From positions 124,001 through 188,000 of the forward strand of contig CAWBRU010000002.1 in NCBI GenBank assembly GCA_963791325.1: a stretch of 64,000 nt of DNA, given 5' to 3'. Positions 45,826 through 55,574 of the stretch are shown piece by piece; the first letter of the stretch is position 1; each line of letters opens with the position of its first letter. This DNA is from JBEVJK01 sp963791325. Its GTDB lineage: Bacteria; Pseudomonadota; Alphaproteobacteria; Rhizobiales; Rhizobiaceae. The position numbers and the translations under genes were made by a program. Under the pieces are notes generated by a model that worked only from the letters and a program-made list of their open reading frames with translations, was not told where the DNA came from and did not search any database.

Positions 45826-46316
45826 ATGCCGGACGAGCGGGCGAGAGCAGGCGCAGGCTGATCGACATCGAGCTCGACGAATCGATCGGCCGCTCGACGC
45901 CCGATGTCGAGCACGAGCGCGCCGTGGCGATCTTCGACCTGATCGAGGAGAACAGCTTCTGCGCCGGTCAACGACACCGGCGCGGCCCCTACCGGCTCGA
46001 AGCTGTCGCTCGTCGAGCAGCGGCTGGTGTTCGCGATCTCGCGCGAGGACGGCGAGCCGGTCGTCACCCACATCCTGTCGCTGACGCCGTTCCGGCGCAT
46101 CGTCAAGGACTACTTCATGATCTGCGAGAGCTATTATCGAGGCGATCCGCACGTCGACGCCGAGCCAGATCGAGGCGATCGACATGGGCCGGCGCGGGCT
46201 GCACAATGAGGGCTCGCAGACGCTTGATGGACCGGCTCGCCGGCAAGATCGAGATCGATTTCGACACGGCGCGCCGGCTGTTCACGCTGGTCTGCGTGCT
46301 GCATTGGCGCGGCTAG
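45826..46316 (+). pseudogene. UPF0262 family protein, frameshifted
   Basis: Frames read LIDIELDESIGRSTPDVEHERAVAIFDLIEENSFC, then LVFAISREDGEPVVTHILSLTPFRRIVKDYFMICESYY and LAGKIEIDFDTARRLFTLVCVLHWRG before the stop. This is the small conserved UPF0262 protein found directly after hisD in alphaproteobacteria. Two ATGs (45821, 45826) could start it. Several indels interrupt it. The function is unknown. Confidence 0.8.
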
Positions 46317-46339
46317 GCGGCGGGCTGCGCGATTTGGTC

Positions 46340-46791
46340 ATGACCGAGGATCCGCGCCCTCCCGCCGCCGCGGCGCCGCGCTCGGTGCTGTTTCTGTGCG
46401 GCATGAACGCGGTGCGCTCGCCGATGGCATCGGCGCTCGCCCGGGCAGTCCTGCCGGCTGCGACCTTCGTCGCCTCGGCCGGGGTCAAGGCCGGCGACGC
46501 GCGACCCATTCGTCGACGCGGTGCATGGCCGAGGCCGGGCTGTCGCTCGGCAACCATCAGCCGAAAAGCCTCGAGGACCTGGAAGACAGCTATTTCGACC
46601 TGATCGTGACCCTGGCGCCGGAGGCCCATCACCGGGCACTGGAACTGACCCGGTCGATGGCGGTCGACGTCGAATACTGGCCGACCGCCGACCCGACGAC
46701 GGTGACGGGGACCCGCGCCCAGATCCTCGACGCCTATCGCGACGTGCGCGACCGGCTTTCGGCCCGGATCGCGGCGCGCTTCAGCGGGTGA
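46340..46791 (+). pseudogene. Low molecular weight phosphatase/arsenate-reductase-like protein, one frameshift
   Basis: The first frame starts MTEDPRPP and has SVLFLCGMNAVRSPMASALAR, where the Cys and Arg of the low-Mr phosphotyrosine phosphatase loop (CxxNxxRSP type) are present. After ~46505 the next frame continues MAEAGLSLGNHQPKSLEDLEDSYFDLIVTLAP to RLSARIAARFSG at 46791. The gene normally sits between UPF0262 and infA in this order. The physiological substrate is unclear. Confidence 0.82.
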
Positions 46792-46908
46792 GCGGTGCTC
46801 TGCCGCAGGCGGAAGAAGCGTGTTCACAAAGCCGGCCACAATCATATAGGTTCCGCGCCAAATCCGGCCGCCTGCGGCGGCGGTGGGCCATCCGACAAAG
46901 GTATGCGA

Positions 46909-47127
46909 ATGCCGAAGGAAGAAGTTCTCGAATTTCCGGGCGTCGTCACGGAATTGCTGCCCAATGCGATGTTCCGGGTGAAGCTCGAAAACGAACACGA
47001 GATCATTGCCCATACGGCCGGCCGCATGCGCAAGAACCGCATCCGCGTGCTGACCGGCGACAAGGTTCTGGTCGAGATGACGCCCTACGATCTGACCAAG
47101 GGGCGCATCACCTATCGCTTCAAATAG
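46909..47127 (+). CDS. infA: Translation initiation factor IF-1
   Basis: 72 residues, the normal bacterial length, from ATG 46909. The OB fold reads [28 protein letters not shown], then [22 protein letters not shown] and [19 protein letters not shown]-1 occupies the A site of the 30S subunit during initiation. It is one of only two complete protein genes between hisD and tRNA-Phe, which helps calibrate the frameshift problem in its neighbours. Confidence 0.97.
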
Positions 47128-47167
47128 CCCGGCGGCGCGCGTTCGAGCCGGCGACGATCGGATCTCC

Positions 47168-47802
47168 ATGAGCGCCCATCCACAAGCTCGTGCTTGCCTC
47201 CGGCTTCGCCGCGCCGGATCGAATTGCTTGCAGCAGGCCGGCATCGAGCCGGACCGGCTGTTGCCCGCCGAGTCGACGAGACGCCGCTGCGCGCCGAGCA
47301 TCCGCGCTCGCTGGCCAAGCGGCTGTCGCGCAGCAAGGCCGAGCGCGGCGCGGCGGCGCTGAAGGCGCGACGGACGAGACGGCGAGCACCTTCATCCTCG
47401 CCGCCGACACGGTGGTGGCGGTCGGCCGCCGCATCCTGCCCAAGGCCGAGATGATCGACGAGGCCTCCAACTGCCTGCGGCTGCTTTCGGGCCGCTCGCA
47501 CCGGGTCTATTCCGGGCTCTGCCTGATCACGCCGGCCGGCAAGGTCCGGCAGCGGCTGGTCGAGACGCGGGTGCGCTTCAAGCGGCTGTCGCGCGAGGAG
47601 CTGGAGAGCTACCTCGCCTCCGGCGAATGGCGCGGCAAGGCCGGCGGCTATGCCGTGCAGGGTCTGGCCGGCACCTTCGTGGTCAAGCTGGTCGGCTCCT
47701 ACAGCAATGTCGTCGGCCTGCCGCTCTACGAGACGGTCGCGCTGTTGGCCGGCGAAGGCTTTCCGGTGCGCGCTCAACTGGCCGGCAGGCGAGCGGCTCT
47801 GA
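47168..47802 (+). pseudogene. maf: Maf-like nucleotide pyrophosphatase, frameshifted
   Basis: Maf pieces run through three frames: LQQAGIEPDRLLPA, RAEHPRSLAKRLSR and then a long intact stretch STFILAADTVVAVGRRILPKAE, ASNCLRLLSGRSHRVYSGLCLITP, GEWRGKAGGYAVQGLAGTFV and SYSNVVGLPLYETVALL. The last indel (~47780) makes the frame run into yacG; corrected, it ends GERL and a TGA at 47802. Maf proteins hydrolyse modified or canonical nucleoside triphosphates. At least three indels are needed. Confidence 0.85.
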
Positions 47803-47804
47803 CC

Positions 47805-48014
47805 ATGGGCCGGCCCGCCAAGGTGACGCCGCTGCGGCCGAAACTGCCCTGCCCGATCTGCGGCAGGCCGTCGGCGCGCGAGACCTATCCGTTCTGCTCG
47901 CGCCGCTGCAAGGCGATCGACCTCAACCGCTGGCTGTCCGGCAGCTACGTCATCCCCATCAGGGAGGACGAGGACGGCGGCGGCGAAGGCAGCCCCGGCC
48001 ACGAGCCGGAATGA
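47805..48014 (+). CDS. yacG: DNA gyrase inhibitor YacG, zinc-binding
   Basis: 69 residues from ATG 47805. The zinc site is the four Cys of CPICGRPSARETYPFCSRRCK, followed by the conserved IDLNRWLSGSYVIP. The tail is acidic (EDEDGGGEG). YacG binds GyrB in E. coli. It follows maf, as is usual. The apparent fusion with the maf frame is caused by the indel upstream. Confidence 0.93.
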   Translation: MGRPAKVTPLRPKLPCPICGRPSARETYPFCSRRCKAIDLNRWLSGSYVIPIREDEDGGGEGSPGHEPE

Positions 48015-48157
48015 CTTTCTTCGCCTGCGAGCCTGCCGCCGGGCCGCTTACCGAGACGCTGGACAGGGTCGATTCTCATGCTATAACCCACGCGCTTTCG
48101 GGCGGCGGGGAATTCCCCGCCGGAGCCTCAATCGGCTGGCGGATCTTGCTCCGGAGA

Positions 48158-48233
<76 letters not shown>

Positions 48234-48565
48234 GCGTTTTCAATCACTTAGCGCTTTTTGCTTTGCTTTAGTCGGGCTGCAACTCGTGCAACGCACGCCA
48301 AGGAAAATCAACGACTTGTAAGGTTTGGCAACGAACGAATTCAGCGAACATGCAACGAATCTGCAACGCGGCCGGACCTCAGCGGCAGTAGCGGCAGGGG
48401 TCCAACCCCAGCCCCCGCCGCAACCGCGTCGGCGCGAGCTCGCCCAGCTGTGGGCAGACATGCTGCTGGAAGGCGCCCAGCCAGCCGCTGCGCTGTTGGA
48501 GGGTCCGCGGCGGTGATTCGCAAACGACGGCGGGCCGGGGGTCAGGCCGAGGAAGGTGACGTGAA
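48234..48565. other. Intergenic after tRNA-Phe
   Basis: About 330 bases. A T-rich tract directly follows the tRNA and may terminate it. A 63-codon frame (48325-48516) has Ala/Pro-rich sequence without family match; left out. No integrase. Confidence 0.4.
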
Positions 48566-48772
48566 ATGAAGGACGCTGCGATTGTCGCGCTATCTGCCAT
48601 TCTGCTCTGGTTCGGGACGTCGCTTGTTCGCGTCGAAAACGAACGCTATGCCCTTTTCCTGGACATGTGTCCCCGTCCCCACAATGATCCGCTTCTCTTC
48701 CCTGATTGCACCGGAATCGAAACGAGGACCAGTTGGGTCTGGAATCTGGCTTATGATCTAGGGATTTTCTAG
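48566..48772 (+). CDS. Small membrane-anchored hypothetical protein
   Basis: 68 residues. An N-terminal hydrophobic helix (AAIVALSAILLWFGTSLV) is followed by a likely periplasmic part with two Cys (LDMCPRPHNDPLLFPDC), which could form a disulfide. An AAGGTGAC sequence stands 10-15 bases before the start. Not recognised. Confidence 0.55.
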   Translation: MKDAAIVALSAILLWFGTSLVRVENERYALFLDMCPRPHNDPLLFPDCTGIETRTSWVWNLAYDLGIF

Positions 48773-49255
48773 CCTGCCAAATCAGCGCAGCGTCGGCATG
48801 TCGGTCGATGTACTCCAGTAGCCGACGAGCGCCCGGCGACCTTCCGCTGTCCATGAACCCGCGCCGGGCTGCTGGCGGGCGGCTCGGAAACCAGATCAAC
48901 CCCCCGTGCTCGGCATCGATCTGCTCGAGTATTATAGCGCGCCGCCCTGATGTGCCGTTCGGAGCTCGGAACCGACCGGCCGTGCCTAAGGGCAAGTTCG
49001 ACCGCCAGATTGACCGGCGCCGCTCACCGAACATCTTGAGCATGCACCGCACCTGTTCCCTATCTTTCTCGTCACTGGGCTGTCCAGCGCCCTCGGCCGT
49101 TCGGCAAGGATTTGTATGGCTTTCGGAGTTTAGGCCGCGATACCGTGTCGACATCGTCTGTTCGAGGCGAGAGCATTGCAGGAATGCCAGAGCCGACGAC
49201 CCTACATCCTGCACAACGGGCAATGTGGAAGCTACACCCAGGCCGCTGTCCATGG
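48773..49255. other. Intergenic, nothing recognised
   Basis: About 480 bases beyond the 3' end of the lipocalin-type gene. Open frames on both strands look like shadows. Confidence 0.4.
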
Positions 49256-50302
49256 TCATCGCTGCTCGTAGCCCGTCATCTCGAGATACCCCTTCCCCGG
49301 GTGTGTGCCAGTGACCCGTACCGGACCTTCCCAATAGGGTATACTGAGGCCCATCCAGGCCTGAGTGTTGAGCGCGCTGACGGTGACGTCGAGCGCACGG
49401 TCGGACAGGGTAAGGCGCCAGCCAGTCGGGATCTCGCGCCCATCGACCAAAGTGGTCTCTCAACGGCGTGGCCACGAGGTTGCCAGGGCCGTAGGACGTC
49501 GTCGCGCCGTTCTCGGCGATCCAGGTAGCGGAAGTGAAGGCGCCGCTTCTGGTATCGCGGAGGCTAAATCCCATCAGCTTCTCGCCCGTGTCGAAGGAGA
49601 GCGAGAACCAGTCCCAGCCGGCCTGGTTCTGCGCGAGCGGCTGAGACGACCATTCCCGATCAAGCCACGCGGTGCCGCTCACCGGAACAGCACCCGTCGG
49701 CAACGTGATTGTTCCCTCGACGGTGAGAAGGGTTGGGAATAGTAGTAGCTCGCCTGCCCCTTCGCCGATTTCACGGAATAGCCTTGCTCGCCGTGCAGCA
49801 CGAGCGGGCCCTCGGCGCGCAGTGCGATGTCGTAGGCGAAATCCTTACCGGTCGCCGTGACCCGCAGTCGGTCGAAGCTGTCGCCGGACATCTGCCAGTC
49901 GTCGATCCAGGCGGCGAAGGGCTTGGCCGTGACTCCTGCCTGGCCTGTGCCGCCACGGGCGAAACGCTCCGTGGCGAGGTGTGTCGACGCGCTTGTAACC
50001 GCGGCATGGCCGAACCACATCTGAGGGCTATTCCATCCCTCGGCCTCGCCCGGCGCGAGCGCCGATCGGAACAGCGTCCATTGCAGGCCATAGTCCGCGC
50101 CATCGGGTCCGGTGAGGTTTGCGGTCAGGTACCACCATTCGATCCGATAGTCTGGATGAGCTCCGTGATCCAGCGGGAACTCGAACCGCTTGCCGGGTTC
50201 GGGAACGGCAAAGCCATCAGCGTCGGTACCTAGCCCGGCAAAGCCCTGCGCGAAGGAATTGCCTACGCTCAGCAGCAGGAAGGCGAGCGTCCTAGCGTTC
50301 AT
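49256..50302 (-). pseudogene. Lipocalin-like/CrtC-type (carotenoid 1,2-hydratase-like) exported protein, two frameshifts
   Basis: Reading leftward, the first frame has a signal peptide (MNARTLAFLLLSVGNSFAQG) and PGKRFEFPLDHGAHPDYRIEWWYLTANLTG, a clear hallmark of the AttH/CrtC lipocalin-like hydratase family. Frame changes near 49705 and 49460 pass to GTAWLDREWSSQPLAQNQAGWDWFSL and DGREIPTGWRLTLSDRALDVTV, ending GYEQR at 49256. In bacteria this family is regularly encoded with an FtsX-type permease and ATPase, as here. Its start overlaps the permease 3' end by 11 bases. The function is unknown. Confidence 0.82.
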
Positions 50303-52691
50303 TGGCGAAGATCCTCAACAGCGCCGCCGGCTGCATGCGCGCGAGCCGCCAGGCGGGCCATAGCGCAGCGAGCAGCGCTGCCCCGAGCGCGAAGAGCAGG
50401 AGACGGATATACTCGGCCGGGAATAGGTACATCGGCAGGCGCCAGCCGAAGGCTTTCACGTTGACAATGGCAAGCAGCACCCAGGCGAGTATCAGTCCTA
50501 GCGGCAGGGCCATAGCCGCGGTTATGGCGGCGAGCAGCACGATACGGAGAACCTCCAGCCAGGCGAGCCGGCGTTGGGTTGTGCCCATCGCCCATACGGG
50601 AGCCATTTGCGGCAGCCGCATTGCGGCCAGCGTGAGAAGGCTCATCAGGATCGCAAAGGCGGCGACCGTCAGCGTCAGGACGTTCAGCGCCCCGGTCACC
50701 GAGAAGGTCCGCTCGAACACGGTCCGCGAGAACGCTTTGAGCGCCTCCTGATCAACGATACGCGCGGGCGGAAAATCGAACTTCTCTATGAGCGCTCGGC
50801 GCAGACCCTGACGATCGCCGGTGCGCACGCCGTAGCGACTTGGGACGACACCCGGGAAGGTTCGCTGGAACAGCGCCTCGCTGATGATCGCCTGGCCGAT
50901 CGGGTTTCCGTAGTCGCCGACGATCCCCGCGACCGGCAGCGATAGGCCGGAACCGAGTGCCAGCCTGTCGCCGAGGCGGAGGCCGGCACGGCGTGAAAGC
51001 TGCTCGTTTATGATCACCGCCTTTCCTGCCTCGACTTCGTCCCAGACGGCGGGGATTGCGTCGAGAAAACGCCAGTTCTCGCGGTAAGTGTCACCGATGC
51101 GCGCCCCAAAGATCTCCGCCGGCAGGCCGGCGAGCCTCGCATCGACCGACATGATCGGCAGTACGGCGTCGGCCCGTGCCTTCAGAAAGCGCTCCAGGCC
51201 TGGCCGATCAGCCACCCCTCCTGCATCGACGTAGAGTTCTGCCGACAGGCGTTGGTCGAGGAAACCGACGAAGGTTAGGCGAAAGCTCGAGACCATGGTC
51301 GAGACTCCGACATTTGCCGCCATCGCAAGCAGCAGCGCCATCAGCGCGAGCCCGAGGCCCGGCAGTTGCTGGCGAGTATCGGCCCAGAACCATTGCGCCA
51401 TGGCGCTGACGGCCTTGGCCTCTCCAAGCCGCAGGATCGCCGCCAGGCAAGGCGGCAGCGCCAGTGCAGCACCAAACAGTAAGCAGGCGAGCAGCGCGAA
51501 GGCGGCGGCCAGCCCGCCACCTGAGAGGGCCAGCATGCCCGCTGCCACGAGCAGCAGAACCGCGGCTGCGGCCTGCAGCTTTCGCGTCCTCCCCGAGGCC
51601 AGCGCCCAGGCGCGCCCCCCGGCGCTTGCAAGTACCGGCATCTGCGCGAGCCGCCATATCGCTCTCGCAGCGGCGAGCAGGGCGCCGCAGATCGCCATAG
51701 ACATTCCCGAAAGCCACCATGCCGGGCGGATCTGGAGCGTGCCGGCGACATCTGCTCCATAGAGGCCTCGTATCGTCGCCGCCACGTCGGGGAGCAAGAT
51801 CGCTGCGATGAGGTAACCAAGTGCGATCCCAAGCGCGCCGGCCAGCGTCGCCAGCACGACAAGCTCCGCGACCATCAAGACCACCAGGCGTCGGAGCGGT
51901 ACGCCGAGCGCGCGCAAGGTGCGGACCATGCCGCGCCGTTGCTCAAAAGCGAGGCTGATAGCGCCGTGCACGATGAAGATGCCGACGGCGAAACTGAGGA
52001 AGCCGAACGCCGTGAGGTTGAGGTGGAAGCTGTCGGTAAGGCGGCTGACGTCGGTCGCGCCCTCCGCACGTTGAAGCACGATGCTCGGTGCGACCTCGGC
52101 CAGCGGTCGTTGCTGAAGGGGCTGGTCCGGCAGGACGATCATGCGGCTGAGGCGCCCGGCACGGTCAAGCAGCTTTTGGGCGATGCCGATATCGGCGAGT
52201 ACGGTGCCAGGCGCAACTGCCCGCGCGATAAGAACCGGGTTTGGCAGGTTTGCCTCCAGGAGCGCAGCCGTGGCCGGGCCGGCCACGAGCGTGTCCGCGC
52301 GCAGCAAGTCTTGGAGGTTGGTGCGTGGCAGTGCTGCACTGGCTGCCGAGCCCGGCGGCGCGCTCAGCGGATCGACGCCGACCAGCCTCAGATCGGTGTT
52401 GCCGACGCGCAGCCTTCCCTCGACGACCGGGCTGACCAGCCAGCCGGCGCGGCGTAGCCTAACGAATAGCTCCTGCGCGATGGAATCTCCCTGCCGGGGT
52501 ATCAGCTGGTCGAGCCTGCCCTCGGCCAAGGTCGCGGCAGCCGCGTCGTAGCTGGCCCGCGCTTCGGCGTTGATCGCCTGCACGCCCGACCATAGCGCCG
52601 TCGCCAGCGCAAGACCGACAACGAGCGTCAGCAATTGCAGCCTGTTGCGTTGCCAATGCGAGGCGAGTGCCGAGAGAACCGCACCGGTCAC
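50292..52691 (-). CDS. FtsX-family ABC transporter permease
   Basis: 799 residues, typical of the long YbbP-like permeases with two FtsX domains. An N-terminal helix (~17-36) precedes an extracytoplasmic domain. Then come three helices around 230-330, a further set near 370-450, a second extracytoplasmic domain and C-terminal helices around 670-790. It should act in lipoprotein or lipid export with the ATPase encoded just upstream (4-base overlap) and the lipocalin-like protein encoded just downstream. The frame is intact. Confidence 0.88.
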   Translation of the reverse strand: MTGAVLSALASHWQRNRLQLLTLVVGLALATALWSGVQAINAEARASYDAAAATLAEGRLDQLIPRQGDSIAQELFVRLRRAGWLVSPVVEGRLRVGNTDLRLVGVDPLSAPPGSAASAALPRTNLQDLLRADTLVAGPATAALLEANLPNPVLIARAVAPGTVLADIGIAQKLLDRAGRLSRMIVLPDQPLQQRPLAEVAPSIVLQRAEGATDVSRLTDSFHLNLTAFGFLSFAVGIFIVHGAISLAFEQRRGMVRTLRALGVPLRRLVVLMVAELVVLATLAGALGIALGYLIAAILLPDVAATIRGLYGADVAGTLQIRPAWWLSGMSMAICGALLAAARAIWRLAQMPVLASAGGRAWALASGRTRKLQAAAAVLLLVAAGMLALSGGGLAAAFALLACLLFGAALALPPCLAAILRLGEAKAVSAMAQWFWADTRQQLPGLGLALMALLLAMAANVGVSTMVSSFRLTFVGFLDQRLSAELYVDAGGVADRPGLERFLKARADAVLPIMSVDARLAGLPAEIFGARIGDTYRENWRFLDAIPAVWDEVEAGKAVIINEQLSRRAGLRLGDRLALGSGLSLPVAGIVGDYGNPIGQAIISEALFQRTFPGVVPSRYGVRTGDRQGLRRALIEKFDFPPARIVDQEALKAFSRTVFERTFSVTGALNVLTLTVAAFAILMSLLTLAAMRLPQMAPVWAMGTTQRRLAWLEVLRIVLLAAITAAMALPLGLILAWVLLAIVNVKAFGWRLPMYLFPAEYIRLLLFALGAALLAALWPAWRLARMQPAALLRIFANER

Positions 52692-53344
52692 GCGAGGCGG
52701 CCCTGACTGAGATGCGCGCGGCGACTGAGCCGCGCTGCAAGGCGGCGGGAGTGCGTGACCATCAGGAGTGCCGCGCCGGTGTCCGACACAAGTGTCAGGA
52801 ATTGCTCCATCACCTGGTCAGCCGTTGCCTCATCAAGGTTGCCTGTCGGCTCGTCGGCGAGAATAAGCTTCGGTCGCGCCGCGAGCGCCCGAGCGATGGC
52901 TACGCGCTGCTGCTGACCTCCGGACAGCTGCTCCGGATATTTGCGCAACTGAGGGTCTAGACCGAGCGCGCGGGTCAGCCGTGAAAGGTCCGGCAGCCCG
53001 GGCTTTCCGTTCAGGCGCGCCTGGAAGGCGATATTGGCGGCAACGTCAAGGGAGGGGATGAGGTTGAACTGCTGGAAGACGATGCCGACCACGCTTCGCC
53101 TAAGCCTTGCGCGGCCGCGGTCGTCAAGCGCGGTGATTTCCTGCCCATCAAGCAAGACGCGCCCGCCCTCGGCAGTGTCCAGCCCTGCTACGAGATGTAG
53201 TAGCGTGCTCTTGCCCGAGCCGGATTCGCCCGTGAGCGCCAGCGTCTGGCCGGCCTCGAGCGAGAACGTCACGCCACGCAGGACGGGTATCGGGCCTTCC
53301 GGGCCAGGATAGGATTTCCGCAGGTCTTCGATCGAAAGCAACAT
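52688..53344 (-). CDS. LolD/MacB-type ABC transporter ATPase
   Basis: 218 residues. Walker A GESGSGKST, Q loop FQQFNLIPSLDV, signature LSGGQQQRVAIARALA, Walker B LILADEPTGNLDE and the H-loop TH in LLMVTHSRRL are all intact. The length and the EPTGNLD sequence put it in the LolD/MacB/FtsE group, which pairs with FtsX-type permeases. First gene of the three-gene operon. Confidence 0.94.
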   Translation of the reverse strand: MLLSIEDLRKSYPGPEGPIPVLRGVTFSLEAGQTLALTGESGSGKSTLLHLVAGLDTAEGGRVLLDGQEITALDDRGRARLRRSVVGIVFQQFNLIPSLDVAANIAFQARLNGKPGLPDLSRLTRALGLDPQLRKYPEQLSGGQQQRVAIARALAARPKLILADEPTGNLDEATADQVMEQFLTLVSDTGAALLMVTHSRRLAARLSRRAHLSQGRLA

Positions 53345-53961
53345 GCTCTTCAGCTAAAGTCTCTGGAGCAAAGGAAAAGCGCTGCGGCTGAGAATTCCCA
53401 CAAGGAAGCTGCGACAGTTCGCGCCCGGCCTGCACTGGGAGCTGTTGATGGGCAGGTCGTACGAGGAGGGTCGCTAGTCGCGCGCCTGCTGGGCCACAAA
53501 TCAACACTAACGCCGGCTGCCCCCTCCCGGCGACGGACTGATTTCCGCTTCATGGTTTACCCTTTCAGATCGCGTGGCCCTGCGATTGCCGGTCCGGCTC
53601 GGGTCTGCCAGTGTCCACATAGACACGGGCGACGGTGCTCTTGCCTGGGAGCGGGGCCTCAGGTCGCTGCGGGCCTTACCTCATTGGTTTGCTGATCGGC
53701 CCAAGTCCGCCGCGCTCTGACGACGATTCGATGCCAAGCGCAGATCACCCGCTCCACCTTCATTTCAGTCGCGTTCTGCCGTGGCGAGGTTAACTCTCGT
53801 GTTCGCGTTTTCGACGCAGTGGACCCAATCAGTCCGGATTCACGAGCCGCAGCGTCCAAGGGCATCCGTCATTCATACGACCACTGTACCTTCGCGGAGG
53901 GGGCGTCAGCTGGACCAGTGTAGCGTCACCACAACCGGCTTTGCCGCTCTCTTGGCGGCGT
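53345..53961. other. Intergenic, promoter region of the ABC operon
   Basis: About 615 bases. A minus-strand 68-codon frame (53659-53865) shows no family and is left out. No box identified. Confidence 0.4.
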
Positions 53962-54273
53962 TCAGCAGCGCTGAATTTCAGATACGTGCATTTCAGGCGA
54001 GGTGATCAGCAAGGCCCGCGCGGGGTTAACATGGCTGAACATCACAAACCCTGACTTCGCCGTATGCAACTTGTCCTCGCGCAAGGGGGCCACGTGCACA
54101 GTCCAAAGACCGTTTCCCAAATACGTCACATCCCTCTCGCTCAGCCTAACCCATGGTTCGACACAAGAGTAACCGGCAGCCGGCCATGCCCAAGTGCCGA
54201 CCGGCGAGTGCGAGGGCGCCCCGGCGGCGGCAGCTAGAAAGGAAGCAAAAAGGACGATGACGGACCGCGTCAT
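53962..54273 (-). CDS. Small exported hypothetical protein
   Basis: 103 residues from ATG 54273, chosen because it begins a signal peptide (MTRSVIVLFASFLAAAAGA); the frame is open to 54294. The mature part has two Cys (YSCVEPW and the C-terminal Cys) and a beta-rich feel (RDVTYLGNGLWTVHVAPL). Not recognised. Confidence 0.6.
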   Translation of the reverse strand: MTRSVIVLFASFLAAAAGAPSHSPVGTWAWPAAGYSCVEPWVRLSERDVTYLGNGLWTVHVAPLREDKLHTAKSGFVMFSHVNPARALLITSPEMHVSEIQRC

Positions 54274-54808
54274 GGCGAGCAAACTGTAGCGCACCGGGTG
54301 AACCTCTCAACGGTTGTTGCTCAACCGATTCCCTGACTAGGGGGTGCACCTGTAAACGACGACCAGGGTAACACCGTCTTCGGCATAACCTGAGACGTTT
54401 GATCTGGCGATCGCGCGTGCCGTAGACGCGCCAATTGATGGAGGAGCTTGCGCGCATGGCTTGTACCTGCTCCTAAGCGAGTCTACAGCGGCTCAGACCA
54501 CCAAAAGAAAAACGCTTTAAGCTAATCTTGGTGTAATATGGTACTCATGGGCCCCGGTAACATGATAATAGGGAGGCCGACACGAATTTCACACTTCCCT
54601 GCTCTACGTTATTCTTACGATTTCTGAAGCTTTTTCACGAGGCGTCAATGGCGCTCTTATCATTTACGGAGCCTTTTTTGGATCTTTTTGGTGATCCGAG
54701 CGTTTCTTTGGTAGCCCGAGAGTTTCGTCATAGGCCCAGGGACAGCTCTGCCGATGGAGTCGAAGGTCACTGAAGCGCTCAGCCACTCCGTCCTAGTCAG
54801 GTACCGTT
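54274..54808. other. Intergenic, nothing recognised
   Basis: About 535 bases, with an AT-rich part (54500-54690). No supported gene or hairpin. Confidence 0.4.
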
Positions 54809-55135
54809 ATGAACACACACAGCAATGAACCGTCCGAGAACCCGGATGCCTTTTATCTGAACGCACGTGAGAGGGAAGGCCCTACAATCCATTGCGAGAA
54901 TATCCAAAGTCACTATGGACGCCGAATAGAGCCGGACAAGTCGTGGACGATCTACCATGTTTTTTCGGGGGTTCCGGCTACTATAGGAGGTCGGAAGATG
55001 ACTGAACTTGGGGAGAAAGAAGCGACGGCCAGGATGCTTTCTCTGAACGCTTCAAATGCCCAGAAGCGCAAAAGCGCCAAATGGCGCCGGCCCCTTCCGG
55101 CCTGCCCTACAACCGCCCGAAGCGCTTGTCTATAA
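54809..55135 (+). CDS. Hypothetical protein, rhizobial small-protein type
   Basis: 108 residues. WTIYHVFSGVPATIGGRKMTELGEKEATARMLSLNASN resembles a small protein type I associate with rhizobial genomes, in which a VFxGVP strand pair precedes a helix ending in Asn-rich sequence. The last ~20 residues look out of frame and overlap a 40-codon frame that begins at 55081. Function unknown. Confidence 0.55.
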   Translation: MNTHSNEPSENPDAFYLNAREREGPTIHCENIQSHYGRRIEPDKSWTIYHVFSGVPATIGGRKMTELGEKEATARMLSLNASNAQKRKSAKWRRPLPACPTTARSACL

Positions 55136-55203
55136 GGTTGGTCTTTCCCGATGGAAGCCGCGTCTACGAGTTCCCGCAGACATCGGATCCGCTTAATCGA
55201 TGA
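55081..55203 (+). CDS. 40-residue ORF, possible separate gene or frameshifted continuation of the previous one
   Basis: Reads PYNRPKRLSIRLVFPDGSRVYEFPQTSD, which looks protein-like (a short beta hairpin). No ribosome binding site is evident. It may be the true end of the gene at 54809 after an indel, or a separate small gene. Confidence 0.3.
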   Translation: MAPAPSGLPYNRPKRLSIRLVFPDGSRVYEFPQTSDPLNR

Positions 55204-55355
55204 CGAGGGCGCGCCGCCATTATCTTCCCACCCGTCCAAACGGTCGCCTTGCGAAGTCCTGGGTTTTGACGTTCCGCAATCGCGGCTTGAAGCCCACTTC
55301 GTCTGCTTCCTCGCCTGTTGCAAACGCTTTGCCTTTCGGCGAGGGAGGTGGACGT

Positions 55356-55574
55356 CTACTCAGTCCGCGCTGATCCGAAAAAACGGCGCAGTTCTTTCCC
55401 GCTAGGGTCGGATACGATAAACCCGTCCGGTGGAGATACCAACTCTCTTTCGCGCATAAGCGGCAATCTCTCCAAACAGGATGCGACTACCGCATCTGCA
55501 TTTGGCAGCAGGCTGTTTTCCGTCTTGGAGGTATCTTCCTCGTTACGGTGGGCCACCCATCTGACTGTGAACAT
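55356..55574 (-). CDS. Small hypothetical protein
   Basis: 72 residues from ATG 55574, with GAGGG about 7 bases upstream. ASCLERLPLMRERELVSPPDGFIVSDPSGKELRRFFGSA looks like a folded strand-turn-strand end. Not a family I can name. Confidence 0.55.
   Translation of the reverse strand: MFTVRWVAHRNEEDTSKTENSLLPNADAVVASCLERLPLMRERELVSPPDGFIVSDPSGKELRRFFGSARTE

Noticed and set aside
47190..48014. Apparent Maf-YacG fusion protein
   Set aside because: The two genes are separate in all relatives I know, and a one-base indel near 47780 explains the joined frame.
48240..49703. 487-codon minus-strand frame
   Set aside because: Only its first ~85 codons match the lipocalin-like gene; the rest runs on in the wrong phase after a frameshift.
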